Shown here in pieces: positions 11,891 through 23,704 of a stretch of 64,000 nt of DNA. Where the stretch lies: the NCBI GenBank assembly GCA_004352715.1, contig SCFE01000015.1:212511-276510 (forward strand). The letters are read 5' to 3'. The translations under genes and the position numbers were made by a program. This DNA comes from Hofstenia miamia. Lineage: Eukaryota > Xenacoelomorpha > Acoela. A model generated the notes under the pieces. That model made no database searches. It worked only from the letters and a program-made list of their open reading frames with translations, and was not told where the DNA came from. The first letter of the stretch is position 1. The number at the start of each line of letters is the position of its first letter.

Positions 11891-12900
11891 TTAGATCTTG
11901 TTTACAACTATTCGATGCCATATTTCTGTAGATTTAATATTTTCAAAACTTTTGTCTTTACACCAATTTCTATAGGCTTGATGTTTCTCGTTAATATGCT
12001 TCTTAGACTTTTCTGAAATCCATATTTTCCAACTAGGAATTCTCTTTTGATTTACAGAAATGATCTTCTTTGTATCTGGACAATGTTTATTATATAATTG
12101 ATCCAAGTTATTATTGATTAAGCTTAGTTTCTCATTAATGGACATTGAGTTATAATAGTTACGCCAATTTAGATTTAGTAGGTCCCAAACTAATTTTTCT
12201 TTGTTAAATTTTTTACAATCATTATAACATATCCATTTTTTCTCTTTGTTGACTTTCATTTTAACATATATTGCACATGTAATTTGATGATCGGAAATGA
12301 AAAATTTTACTGTTGTAATGAAACTATTATAGTTCGAAATGTCTGTAATTAAATAGTCAATCAAAGATGAGCTTTTTCCATTAATATGAGTCGGAATTGT
12401 TTTATTGAATACTTCCAATCCGAAAATATCGATAACATCATGAACATTTGCATTATCATACTTATTTAGATAATTCTAGTTATAATCACCCATAAGAATT
12501 ATTGACTTATTTTCAATCATTGCTCGTGATAATTCAGAAGATAGTATAAAAGAAAGTTCATTAAAATTTCTTTGATTATTGCAATAACTTAAATTTATTT
12601 AATGCTTTACATTCGATATTAAAATTTCTATCTGTAAACTTTTAAATTGGGTATTTTGAACATTTAGATCTTGACGTATTTGTGGATGAAAATGCTTAGG
12701 TATGATAAATTATGCCGCCACCTCTAGTCTTTGTAGAATTTGTAAGATCTCTATCATTGCGAAATATCTTAAGCCAATTTCTCTTATAGATGTTGTCATT
12801 ATCAGTATTTTTTAACAATGTTTCCGTTATTCCGCAAATTGTGTTTTCATCCATATTTAAAATCAATTCTTCATACTTTGGTTACTTTATTTGGTAAGCT
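11891..12900 (-). pseudogene. Endonuclease of LINE copy 2
   Basis: The frame 12418-11891 shows SSLIDYLITDI and ISDHQITCA (the catalytic SDH block) followed by the linker with CPDTKKII and PSWKIWIS. Upstream in another frame, near 12,480-12,510, the strand reads IILMGDYN, the G-D-x-N block of the endonuclease, just before a stop. The order is correct for an APE-type LINE endonuclease, but it is broken by stops and shifts. Confidence 0.75.
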
Positions 12901-12985
12901 TTGGAAATTAATATTAAGAAATTTGACTTGGTGTTCATATTGCTTTATATATTCATTAAATTCAGTGAAATTAAAAATATTTTCT

Positions 12986-13527
12986 TTAATCATATTGAGT
13001 TTTTCTAATCGTAATATTTAGTTGTTCAATGTATATTGGACATTTTCTAATAAATGTATTGTGATTAGATGATTCCAAATGAAATTGTTTAGAATTAACA
13101 CAATTTATACAACTATGTTTATTCTTGTCATTTCTTATGGGACATTCTTTAATATTCATTATATTGAGTTCCAATTTCAAATTTTTATTGAGAAGTAGTA
13201 AACGTATTTTAGGTGGAACCTTTATAATAACTTCATTAGACATCTTCATATAGTTGCTTGAGAAAATAATATTGATATGTCATTTTCATTAACATCCTTT
13301 AATATTTCTTTATTATCAATCAATAAATTACTTTTAAATGCATTAAAATCTGTCAATTCTTCATATATGGGAATATTTGTAATAATAAGTTTTGGTAAAA
13401 ATTTTGTTGAGGTTCTCAGGTTGATATTTTTAATATTTCCTAATGCCGCTTCTACCGTCTTTGTCTCTTCACTTGACTTACAAATCAAAACAATGTCATT
13501 ATTTTTGTTAATTATTAAATTTGTCAA
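12986..13527 (-). pseudogene. ORF1 (gag-like) of LINE copy 2
   Basis: Two overlapping frames (13527-13246 and 13249-12986) read as one protein with a frameshift. The first half has PKLIITNIPIYEELTDF, typical of Jockey-type ORF1 RNA-binding regions. The second has PPKIRLLLLNKNLKLE and a Cys/His cluster, C-P-I-R-x5-H-x-C-I-N-C, of gag zinc-knuckle type. It lies directly upstream of the endonuclease on the same strand, as expected for ORF1 then ORF2. Confidence 0.65.
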
Positions 13528-13532
13528 ATATC

Positions 13533-13595
13533 ATTCAAAATTCGTCAATTAACATTCAGAAAACATTAATTAACATTCAGAAGCGATCAACTAAC
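13533..13595. repeat. Three 21-bp tandem units
   Basis: Units start at 13,533, 13,554 and 13,575. Each begins ATTCA and ends ATTAAC or ACTAAC, with a degenerate fourth unit after. The period is exactly seven codons. It lies just upstream of the first ORF1 frame of LINE copy 2, consistent with a decayed heptad (coiled-coil) N-terminus of that ORF1. Confidence 0.7.
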
Positions 13596-14101
13596 ATTAA
13601 TTAAAAACAAACTACATATTCAAATGTTCTTTTTCTCATTGCTAAGCTTCAATCTTTCTATATTGATACAATGTTTGTAAATAGAACTTTAAGTTATAAA
13701 AAACAATTTATTCATTTTTATTAAATTGATTTCTGAGAACACAGCATGGACCTTTAAACAATTTGTTTAGAAGTCAATTCTTTAGTAATTTTAGTATGAA
13801 ACTTCTAATAACACCATACTCTGAAAATAACACAAATTAATACACTTTCAAAGTTTTTCTACAAATTCCACAATCATGATTAAAGCTCACCTAATAATTA
13901 CGATATATGTACATTGGTAAAGCAGTATATATGTACATGTATCGCAAATATAGGCTTGTTATTTAAAGATTTCTTTTTAAATTGACTTTTAGCAAGATGG
14001 TATATGAAACTTTGTTATTTTAGGAGTATGAAGAAGAAACTAAATTTAACAATATAAATATTAGTCACAGTACAAAAATGCATCTAAAATATACATGCAC
14101 A

Positions 14102-14142
<41 letters not shown>

Positions 14143-14498
14143 NNNNNNNNNNNNNNNNNNNNNNNNNNNNNNNNNNNNNNNNNNNNNNNNNNNNNNNNNN
14201 NNNNNNNNNNNNNNNNNNNNNNNNNNNNNNNNNNNNNNNNNNNNNNNNNNNNNNNNNNATATATATATAGAATTTACTAGAAAATATTAATTACACTTAA
14301 ATCACGGTATTTCAATTTCTTTTAGTACTATAGTCAGCGTTAATATATTTGAAATCTATATTCGACCAATTCAGGCCTATGTGATTTTATAATTGTTATT
14401 TTAGTTTAAAAGTTCTTAGAGACTTGGCTTTCTTAATTTCCGTAAGCAATTCAGTCAAAAGAAGGATTGCATTTGTTTTTCCTTCGATTGTGCTTGCC
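13596..14498. other. No gene; AT microsatellite with gap
   Basis: 13,596-14,103 is non-coding by eye. 14,104-14,269 is a (TA)n microsatellite with a 116-N gap (14,143-14,258). 14,270-14,498 is LINE 3' flank or unknown AT-rich DNA. Open frames giving IYIYIY repeats are translated microsatellite. Confidence 0.75.
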
Positions 14499-15240
14499 TT
14501 ATAAGTAACGTACGTTTACTATGAAAATTAGGAATTTATATCGTTGATTTTTTGTGCCGCCCAATTTAATATTAATTGCCCAATTTGTTTGTATTTCAAA
14601 TTTTCGAAGATAATGCGTATCAATTCCTGTATATAATATGCAAGCATAATTTAGATGACTTAATACTAAGGCATGAATAAGCTGAATTTTTGCATTAATA
14701 TTTAGAAGGTGAGACATATTTCTGAAATTGCAATTGCCATTTTTTACTATGCAATCTAATTGTTTATGAATATTTAAGTTGTCGAAAATAACCTCCAGAT
14801 ATTTAAAATGAGTAAATTGTTTTTTAGTTTCCTTATTGAAACGCAGTGTGCATTTGGATGTCTCTGTTTTACAATTTTTACTTTTTATTGTACAAAATTG
14901 TGTTTTTGAAGTATTAATTGTTAGTTTGTGGTATGCATAAAAATTTGCTAATTTTGCACAATTTTTTTAACTATATCTACTGAATCTTCCACAGGGTGAA
15001 ATATTATTTTGTCATTGGCGTATTGTAAAATGTCACTTGTAATGTTCTTATTTAAATCATTTATGTAAATATTAAATAGCAGTGGGCCCAAGGTTGTCAT
15101 TTGTGGAACACCTGAAATCCAATCTGAGAAATGGTTATGCAATTTTACCCTTTGCTTTCTTGTGTATAAATAACTTGACATGAAGTCGATGCTACTAGTG
15201 TAAAGGTCGTGTCGAATGAACAATGAAGACTTTTGCATAC
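14499..15240 (-). pseudogene. Reverse transcriptase fragment of LINE copy 3
   Basis: 15238-14948 contains SGVPQMTTLGPLLFNIYIND and ILQYANDKIIF, the block B and catalytic regions of a LINE RT with Y-A-N-D in place of Y-A-D-D. 14717-14499 continues in another frame with IQLIHALVLSHLNYACILY, the thumb-side region. Sequence between them (e.g. around 14,800) reads as the connecting RT part with stops. It is related to copies 2 and 4. Confidence 0.8.
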
Positions 15241-17167
15241 CTTTCAGTGAGATGATGTCGAATCATTTCAAGCTTATTTCTTTTTGTCTTAAAAAGTCTT
15301 GTGCCATTTATGTGCTCTTTGCAGAACTTTATTAGTGCATTAATGTTGAGAATTTGAGCTGTGCAAGGTTTTTAAAGGCCCGCTCTAGCTACCATGACTG
15401 GTGACAAAAATACTCCAAAAGCAATCCATTCCAGTTTTGTGATAGCAGCGATTCAGAGTTGTAATTGGGCCGTGATTTCAGGCCGTTGGAATTGGCAATA
15501 TTTAGGCCCAGCCCGACCCATCATATCCAAAACTATGATAAGATTTTTAAATTAAAAAAAGTAAAAATATAATTGAAAATCCTGAAATGAAAACATTTTT
15601 GCATCAAATAAGAATGCGTCCACTACTGGAGAAGGTTTTTAATATGCATTTTTAAATTGTTAATAGTTGTATTGCGGTTTTAATAATAAATATATGCTTA
15701 TGGTACATCATATAAAAATGCTACGAACTTATGCAGCATTCCCCTCGCAAACAAAACCCATTGTATTGTCTAAGTAATTTAAAGTATATGCTGGGACACT
15801 TAAAGTACAAATAAAATTGATTGGCGCTTGCTATAGCTATTGAGTTATTTGTAATTATTGTCGCCGGGGATTTACTTTTTGATGTATAATTAGTTAATTT
15901 AATATAATAGTTGATATAATATTTTAATGTAAGAGAATGCATATTTATTAATAAACTTTAAAAAAGACCCATGGTGTAGACATTTCGGACCCGGGCTCGA
16001 TTCATTCTTAATTTTACGGCCCTTTTAAAGCCCGACCTGGTTACAATTCTGTAGCGATTAAGCAGGTTTACATTATTTTTGTATTGAGTGGCACACTCAC
16101 CTTAAAAGTATTCACTTTTCTGATTTTTCATTCAATTCATGATTTACCAAATTTGTAATTTCTTGAAAAAATTTGTAAGCAAATGTAGTGTCATGATACG
16201 GATCGTCTAAAATAAACACAGATGTTGGATAAGGTAATTTTCATATTCGTGCAACCGAATGTATAGAACCCGGACTTCGGTTCCAATAAAATGATTACTC
16301 TTTATCTTGTACTACATTGCAAAGTGATAATTTTCTGCAAAGCCCACCAGAGCAACATAATTTCTGAACTCCAAATTTTGCTTTTTTTCAGACATACATT
16401 GCTTGACATTTTGCAATGTGTGAATGTGATGTCAATTTGTCTACTGCTTCAGTAAGAAGATCTCCAAAAATGCTGGAAAAGAAACTAAGGTTTGTAATTT
16501 TGATCATTCAGTGGACTGCTGAGGAGTTTTACAGAACGTCTTTTCCAATGTAAATCGCATATCTTTGAACCGTACACATCCTATTTTTTGAACTACATGG
16601 AACGCAGATTATGAAATTTCCAATATTTTAAATCAGACTTTAACAAACGTCTGCAATATGAAGGTCCTGAAATATAAGTCCAGGAGATAACTTCTAGTTG
16701 GCACACCCCTGAATTTAGTTTTTGGTTTATAATAAGTTATGAAGTAATTAAGGCAATCCAGAAACAATCAAATAAGTCATGTGATCCTTCGAAAATGTCA
16801 ATATGATTACTAAAAAACAATGCAAAATATACAGCCGAACTTTTAAGTTATATCTTAAATGAATGTTCAAAATGGAATATCACCAATCAGTAAGATATTT
16901 GAGAGACTATTACACCAACAAATCAGAATAAATGAACGTTTAATCTTTTAAAAAATAGTTCTTATATATAGGAAATCTTTGTAAAGTGACGATGGTAAAT
17001 TCTTAGCGAAATATATCTTTTAGTCATTTTTATTAACATTACTCTTCTTTAAAATAATCATAAATTATGCTCCACATCACAATCCCTTTTCAGACAAAGT
17101 TACTTAATATCAGACGCATTTATTCAAACGACAGAAAAGCTGAGAACATTATTAGGTTCTAATAAAT
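15241..17167. other. No intact gene seen
   Basis: About 1.9 kb without a supported coding region. Two GC-richer patches at 15,370-15,540 and 15,965-16,050 share GGCCC/GCCCGACC words in opposite senses, possibly ends of an unrecognised transposon. I could not define termini or a target duplication. Confidence 0.5.
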
Positions 17168-18130
17168 TTATTGCGATTGCCTGTCTAGACATTTATATAG
17201 ATGCAACATTGCGGATGTAGAAATAATTTTGAAATTTTTATTAAAGCTATAATTATTTGCTGCTACTTTGATAGCCCAATTTCGTTGCACTTGGAATTTT
17301 CTTAGAAATTTTTGTTTTATATCTGAGTAGTGTTTTGGCATAGTTGTAATCACTTAATATTAGAGCATATGTTAATTGGATTTTTACTTTAGCTGAAAGT
17401 TTTTGAGAAATTAAGTTAATTGCTTTAATCAATATAGCCATTTTTCTAATAACATGATTTAGTTCTTCAAAATTTAGATTTCTGTCAAAAATAATTCCGA
17501 GGTATTTAAAAAAACTCAACCTTTTGTATTTGAATGCCGTTAAAATTCAGTTTGTATTAATAGATTTAGTTTTTGATTTAACAATACAGAATTGAGTTTT
17601 CAGTGGAATTAATCTTAGTTTTATAAAAGCAAAATATTTAGCAAAAGAAGCAGTTTGTTTCGAGAGTTTGAGCCGCTTTTTCGGGAAATTTATTAGAATT
17701 AAATAATATTGTGTCATCTGCATATTGTATGACGTCACATGTTACTTGTTCGGAGAAATCATTTATGTAAATATTAAATAAAAAAGGACCCAAAATTGTG
17801 CCCTGCGGAACCCCATTTTTAGTACATACCCAATCTGAAAAAGATTAATTCATTTTAACTCTTTGCATGCGATTGCATAAGTAACTGGAAATGTGACCTA
17901 TGCTGTCATTAGAAAAACAAAAAATTTTTATTTCGTAGTAAGATACTGTGATCTATGGAATCGAACGCTTTCGAGAGGTCCAAGCAAGCAATTGCTGAGA
18001 ATTCATTATCATTTGTTGTTGCTCGCCATTTTTCTGTAGCTTGTACTAAAGCGTCGTTGATAGAAATACTTTTACGAAAACCATATTGTGTTTTGGAGTT
18101 AATTTGATTAAAAAGAATTCGAAAAAGTTT
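17168..18130 (-). pseudogene. Reverse transcriptase fragment of LINE copy 4 (catalytic motifs kept)
   Basis: Read in successive frames from 18,130 down: YGFRKSISINDALVQATEKW, CLDLSKAFDSIDHSIL (first catalytic Asp), NGVPQGTILGPFLFNIYIND, then VIQYADDTI with both aspartates of Y-A-D-D intact, then FFKYLGIIFD and the C-terminal region to 17,168. Several frameshifts interrupt it. It is the best preserved active site in the window and probably the youngest of the four LINE copies. Confidence 0.8.
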
Positions 18131-20081
18131 TTTTCCTACAAGAAAATCCTAAGCAAGATAGTTTTTCAATTAGTATGTTATGATTAAAGTTTCAATACTT
18201 GTAAAACGGAAACCAATTCAAGGTTGAACAAATTTGGCTATTTGTTTTTATGCATTAACGATGGATAATTGAATTGTCCTAGATTATAAGTCTTGTTAAA
18301 TTCGTTAAAAATGTTAAGTCATTAGTGAGAAATATTTCATGTGAATTTATCAATACAGATTAATTTACATTTCTTCCTATTACTGATCTCATGAATCAGT
18401 TTCCACTACCCCTCCTATTTCTAGCAAAAGTTTAAATTCAAATCTTTTTTAACAAAAATAATTTCGCCGCAAACTTTTTGTTTGTGAATCACATTTCAGA
18501 ATTCTTTTATTATAGAATAAACTGCTAAATTTTTCCATGTTTTTGCAAATGAAATTATTATATAATACACTAATATACTGAATTGGAATCTGGGTTGGCA
18601 ATTCTATTAGTTGATATTCGGAAATAAAAAAGTGGTTTCGCAACGCTCTCACAAATAACCAATAATCAAATGATTAAATTTAAGGCACACAAGGCATTTA
18701 TGTAAATCAATATTTATGCAATAATGAGCCTGTCATTATTAAGATAAGCCCCTTATTGTGCACATTTATTTTCTTTACTTGTTTATTAATTAAACACGAC
18801 TCGGAACATGGCGTACTAGAATTTTAGTGCGGCGTGCTGGGAAGAAGAATTGGCCCGGATAGCCTGTCAACAAATCTCGGAAGTGGTTGGAACATGATTC
18901 TTACAAAATGTATCTATCTACAAAAGGCAATATACTTGATGAAAGTGTTATAGAATTAACGGCTTGTATTGGAAATATCAATGTCGCGAAATTATTAGCA
19001 ATACTCGTTTCAAGTGACGCCATTCGAAAATGTCTTTACAATGTGAGAGTATTAAACTAGATTTTATGTGTTGTAAATACAATCATAACACAAAAATTAA
19101 GTATTATTATCTATCTTTTCTCAGCAATATTGTTCAATCTAAACAATGATATCAACAAGATTTGTAATAAAAATTTACATAATGAAATTTGTTGTTTTTA
19201 TTGATTGCTTTACAACATCGCCATAACCCAAGTTAATTATCATTACTATTTGTAAATATTTCTTGTTTTGTTTTATTTTATTTTGTTTGTATTTATTTTC
19301 TTAACGCTTTCAGAATTGTTATCAGTATTTTTATTGTTCGATTTCTGAATATAGATATTTCTTCTTCCTCTTATTCATTCTTTTCATCCGCTTTTACCAT
19401 CTTCTGCTCTAATATTACGCCTCTAAATTTGATCACCCATAAATCAAATCATGAGTGGCTAAGAACCTGTTCAAATGTAAATTGATCTCTAAAATAGAAC
19501 CCATCAGGTGTGAGTTACGGCCGACTACATTGAAACTCGGTATGAAGCTGTCTCCAAGGGCATTAATTGTATTCTAACTGTTAGTATATTTGCGACTTTC
19601 ATAATGATATCAAATATATCACTAATCATCAAATTTCCTGACTAGCTTAAAACAAATCAGGAATTATATACTTAAGAAAAAAACAATGTGATAATCAAAT
19701 GCACGACAAACTTTAAAATAAAAAACTTCTATGTTCTATGCAAGAAATTAACTAAAAGGCCTTAGATGAATAATAATAGTTTTACTTTAAAACATCGAGT
19801 TGTTTAACATAATGAAATGAAAAAGCATTTAAATTTGGCATGCGGCACTAAAGGAAAGTGTTTGGCAGTGATTACAAAATTCCTAAATGGCAATGGACAG
19901 ACAAATTCTCGACATTTTTGAAAAGAAGAAAAACGTTCAACTAATCAGAGATAAAGCTGTTTCGAAATGGATATATTTGTCTGTATTACCTTCCGAAGTA
20001 ACTCACAAATTTCCAAGGTAACATTTAATAACTTTGTACATTAAAATTGACATACATGTATATGTTACAGTAAGATTGTGT
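18131..20081. other. No gene seen
   Basis: AT-rich intergenic DNA. No frame longer than about 65 codons looks protein-like, and there is no recognisable RNA gene. It lies between the LINE cluster and the genic region. Confidence 0.55.
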
Positions 20082-20444
20082 AATTTTAATTTCCTGAGCA
20101 TTGAAACAAGTAAACCCCATGGGAATAGCGGGTCATGTAGCACTTCACAGTGGAAATTCCTAAAGTTACCCACAGAAAATCGGTTGTTGGGGCTAAAAGC
20201 CTCAAACTTCGCATAGATATGCTCAACATGGATAAAATTATCACGGTATAGTCAAAGTCCACATAACTCAAAAATTGGGGATGTCTGAGTGGAAAAACCG
20301 CTTGGTACTATGGGGAAAGTACAGAGCGGTCGACGAAATTTTTATTTCAACCTCTGTGTACTTTAGGAATTTCCACTGTGAAGTGCTACATGACCCGCTA
20401 TTCCCATGGGATTTACTTGTTTCAATGCTCAGGAAATTAAAATT
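20082..20444. repeat. 85-bp inverted repeat with 193-bp spacer
   Basis: Left arm 20,082-20,166 and right arm 20,360-20,444 are reverse complements over 85 positions with one mismatch (CCCC versus TCCC beside CATGGG). The spacer 20,167-20,359 contains a further short inverted match (GTCGACGAAATTT against AAATTTCGACG just outside the right arm). I see no obvious target duplication. It could be a foldback element or MITE, or a hairpin-RNA locus. It lies about 220 bp downstream of the FAM136A polyadenylation signals. Confidence 0.9.
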
Positions 20445-20656
20445 TCGACGCACTTGGTACCAAAAATGGGACTAGGACCCTAAAAGAAGAACGTGGGACC
20501 TCGGATTTCAAAAAATTCTTCATTATTTTTCTCAAAATTCCGTTTCCCAATGAAAGGTATCCCATGGGATCACAGGTAAACATGGGATAAGAATATTTAC
20601 TGGGATATGTTTTTTTAAGGATATATATACAAACAAAGCAGGTCTAGATTTAAAAA

Positions 20657-20668
20657 TTTATTTTTATT
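20657..20668 (-). terminator. FAM136A polyadenylation signals
   Basis: On the minus strand AATAAA occurs at 20,668-20,663, overlapping the TAA stop codon (20,664-20,666), and again at 20,662-20,657. If either is used, the 3' UTR would be extremely short. Confidence 0.5.
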
Positions 20669-20948
20669 GCTGAAAACTATTAAGTTGCGACGTGATGGCA
20701 GTCTGAATACGCGATTGAATTGAAGGTAGCCTATCAAAACAAGTATTATAACATCCTATTCCGCATTTCTGCATTTGGCTCTCCATGAGCGACTGATTAA
20801 AGGCAGAGGGCTTATCACGAGCTTCATCACGAATTTTGTCTTCGCAATCTTGCATACAGCGAGTTAGTCTCCGCTGAAGATCTTGAACTTCACTTTCCAA
20901 TGTTTGTGAAACCTCTTGAACAGGCCGTTGGCATTTGTTTACACAATT
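20664..20948 (-). CDS. FAM136A: FAM136A, exon 2
   Basis: The terminal exon encodes 94 residues from NCVNKCQRPVQEV to the TAA at 20,664. It is preceded by a TTTAG acceptor (AG at 20,950-20,949), and the frame is in phase 0 with exon 1. The CX3C pairs NCVNKC, RCMQDC and KCGIGC with the alpha-helical spacing are the hallmark of FAM136A, a small conserved protein linked in the literature to the mitochondrial intermembrane space. The joined protein is 146 aa, against about 138 in human. The open frame at 20,664-20,900 begins at an internal methionine or alternate start and is not the true start. Confidence 0.93.
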   Translation of the reverse strand, partial: NCVNKCQRPVQEVSQTLESEVQDLQRRLTRCMQDCEDKIRDEARDKPSAFNQSLMESQMQKCGIGCYNTCFDRLPSIQSRIQTAITSQLNSFQQ

Positions 20949-21926
20949 CTAAATATATTTCATTAATTGAATTTTAACAAATTGCATATGTATACTCTAA
21001 GTCTAAAATTATATTATGTTCTAGTCGAACTTTCTACTATAATTGCAAGAAAGAGATAGAGAACACGATACATCATGCATCTATGGGGAAAATTGAAACC
21101 TGAGATGCCACGTTCGGCGAAATCGAGCTTCCTCTTTGGATGGGGAGTCTGATTAACAGGTGTCATTTAATATGCCGAAAAATGGAAAATGGTTGAAACC
21201 ATTGTAAACACATAAAAAGGGAATGCTATAAATACAAATCAAACAAAAGAAGTCATTTCTCAATCAATAAAAAATGAGAGTTTGCTAGGATTAAACGGGA
21301 CTACAAATAACTTTTTTGGTTGTTAATAGTCCAGAGCTCTCTATACACTACAGAGACACCAGTGTGGTTATATATAAATGTATAAAACAGATAACGAATA
21401 TTTTTATATTTAATTTAAATTTTTGTAAACAAAAAAGTTGAATTACAAATTCGTCATTTTTCGTAACGACAGTGCTGTGAAGGCAAGTATATTAAGAATT
21501 TCAAGAAAAGAATGGCTTTGTATTTATTCAGTTTTGTCCCAGAATGTATGGTTTCGAAAAAAGATTCTTGGTTAAAAGTTAAACTTATTAGCAAACAGCA
21601 ATGGTGCAAGAAATTCCTAGCAATTCATTCAATGCAAGATGGTTTAGGATTATTGGTATGAGCATCGAGTCTGACACGGGATTAACCCCACCAACTATCT
21701 ATTGAAGCAGCTGAAATCTAAAATACAAATTGTTTCTCTGTATACAGATTCTTTGTTGTTGAAAACCATGGACACAGTCAATATTGATATTAACTGCACA
21801 ATTAAGTGAAAATTGATTTCATATGTTCGGTCTTATTTTTTATAAGACACAAAACATTTTTGCACAAATCTTCAGCAAAATTTTTAAACAGGTTTACCGA
21901 GCGAAGCCACCGTCAAAACAGATTCA

Positions 21927-21961
<35 letters not shown>

Positions 21962-23548
21962 NNNNNNNNNNNNNNNNNNNNNNNNNNNNNNNNNNNNNNN
22001 NNNNNNNNNNNNNNNNNNNNNNNNNNNNNNNNNNNNNNNNNNNNNNNNNNNNNNNNNNNNNNNNNNNNNNNNNNNNNNNNNNNNNNNNNNNNNNNNNNNN
22101 NNNNNNNNNNNNNNNNNNNNNNNNNNNNNNNNNNNNNNNNNNNNNNNNNNNNNNNNNNNNNTTATATATATATATATTTTTTTTCATCATTTAAATTTTC
22201 TTGGGTGTTTTTTTTTAAAAATTTTTTTTTCCCACTCACTTTAAATCCCCACTGAAACTTTAATTTTGCTTTATTTTGAGTCGCTTTTGTATTTTGCTTT
22301 GTTTAGCATATATGTTTTTTTAAATTTTTATAAAAAATAACCAAACATAGGGGATTTTACTAAAACAATTGGCCCTAAAAGTATCATTTAGGGTGCATCA
22401 CATTTTTTGTGAAAGGGCTGCTAAAATTTTGGGTAAACTTTTCATAATTTCGCGTGTTTGCACATTGGAATTTTTTTGTGTGAAAACGTTTTCTTTTTTT
22501 CCCAGGGTAGACCCTCTGTTTTTCTTTTTAAATAGAAAGTGTGACAAAGCAAAAAAAAAAACATGAACAAAAATTAAAAGAAAACCCTAGAAATGCAGCA
22601 ACCGTTGTTGCGTTACTATTATGGGACTACTACGTTAAACACTATTTGGAAACGAAACATTTGTCATTGTCTAAGGGATATTCAAAGAGAAGGAGGAATT
22701 CAACATTCATAAGTTAATTATCTGTTAAGTTTTTAGTAGAATTCAGATTGCCGCCTGCTCAGACGAGCGTCTACCCAAGGCCGTAAGACAACACGTTGCT
22801 TTGTTCGTCTAAAAAATGCTACTGTCAATGTTTGTATATGAAAAATGAGGGGTAAACGAAGATCTAATGAAGTTCTAAATTTATAAGACTTAGTAAACGT
22901 GAGAATGGGCATTGTATGTCTGAGGGTAAATAACATGATTGAAAGAATTGAGAACTCCACCTACGAACAATCAGAAATTCAATCATCCCAAAAGCATTTG
23001 CATTTGTAAGAGTGTATCAAATAAGAATAAGGTAACCAATTTCATATATATTTCTATATAATTGTGATTCAATTTTCACAACATCAAAATATTTTACACG
23101 CTTCATTAAAATATATGAAGTTTGCTGCAAAAATATGCACACTTATAATTTACTAATCATTGGACAACGATAGCTAAATACAGAGTATGTAATAATCAGT
23201 TGAAATGTAAACAGTTTGTTAGCCTAATGCCAAAATTGAGATATTTGTTTACACAGGGTTGATGTTGAATGAATAACTACCTACAAAAATGCAATTTATT
23301 TGGGCATTCGTTCAAATACGATGTCATTCTATAAATGACACAGTAAACATAGAAAGCGATTTTAGACTCGACTACTTTCAATTTGGTATTGCTATAAAAT
23401 TTATGATGGCAAACTAAAGCCTGTTAGAAAAGTGTTCAGAAAATAAAATTGAAAAGTTTCTTCTATACTATTTTCGCTTGTAAATACACAAGGTATTTTG
23501 ATATAAAATTTCACTTTAGAATGTAAATGAATACATATATACGTATAC
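20949..23548 (-). other. FAM136A intron 1 (2.6 kb)
   Basis: GT-AG intron. It holds a (TA)n microsatellite from about 21,932, a 200-N gap (21,962-22,161), and from 22,170 to 22,560 long T and A runs that look like low-quality sequence at a gap edge. No nested gene is supported. Confidence 0.85.
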
Positions 23549-23704
23549 CTGCAAAGAAGAAGAACTAGAGGTAAGATCATCGCAACATTGTGCAGAACAG
23601 CGATAGGAGTGGGCTTGCAGAGCACGCAATCCTTGTTTCTCAAGAGTGTTCACCATGTTATTGATTCTACTGGAGACCCGTTCCTGCACCTCGTCTAATG
23701 ACAT
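23549..23704 (-). CDS. FAM136A: FAM136A, exon 1
   Basis: An ATG at 23,704 opens 52 codons: MSLDEVQERVSSRINNMVNT, then a stretch with YRCSAQCCDD, the first CX3C-C signature of FAM136A. The exon ends SSSSSLQ at CAG|GTATAC (donor GT at 23,548-23,547), a clean phase-0 donor. Reading through it gives only intron sequence. The 2.6-kb intron (20,949-23,548) contains a (TA)n tract, a 200-N gap and poor-quality homopolymers. Exon 1 plus exon 2 give one uninterrupted 146-codon frame. The gene looks intact and single-copy here. Confidence 0.93.

Noticed and set aside
14078-14290. Frames encoding IYIYIY repeats here and at 21,823-22,194
   Set aside because: Translation of (TA)n microsatellite and gap Ns.
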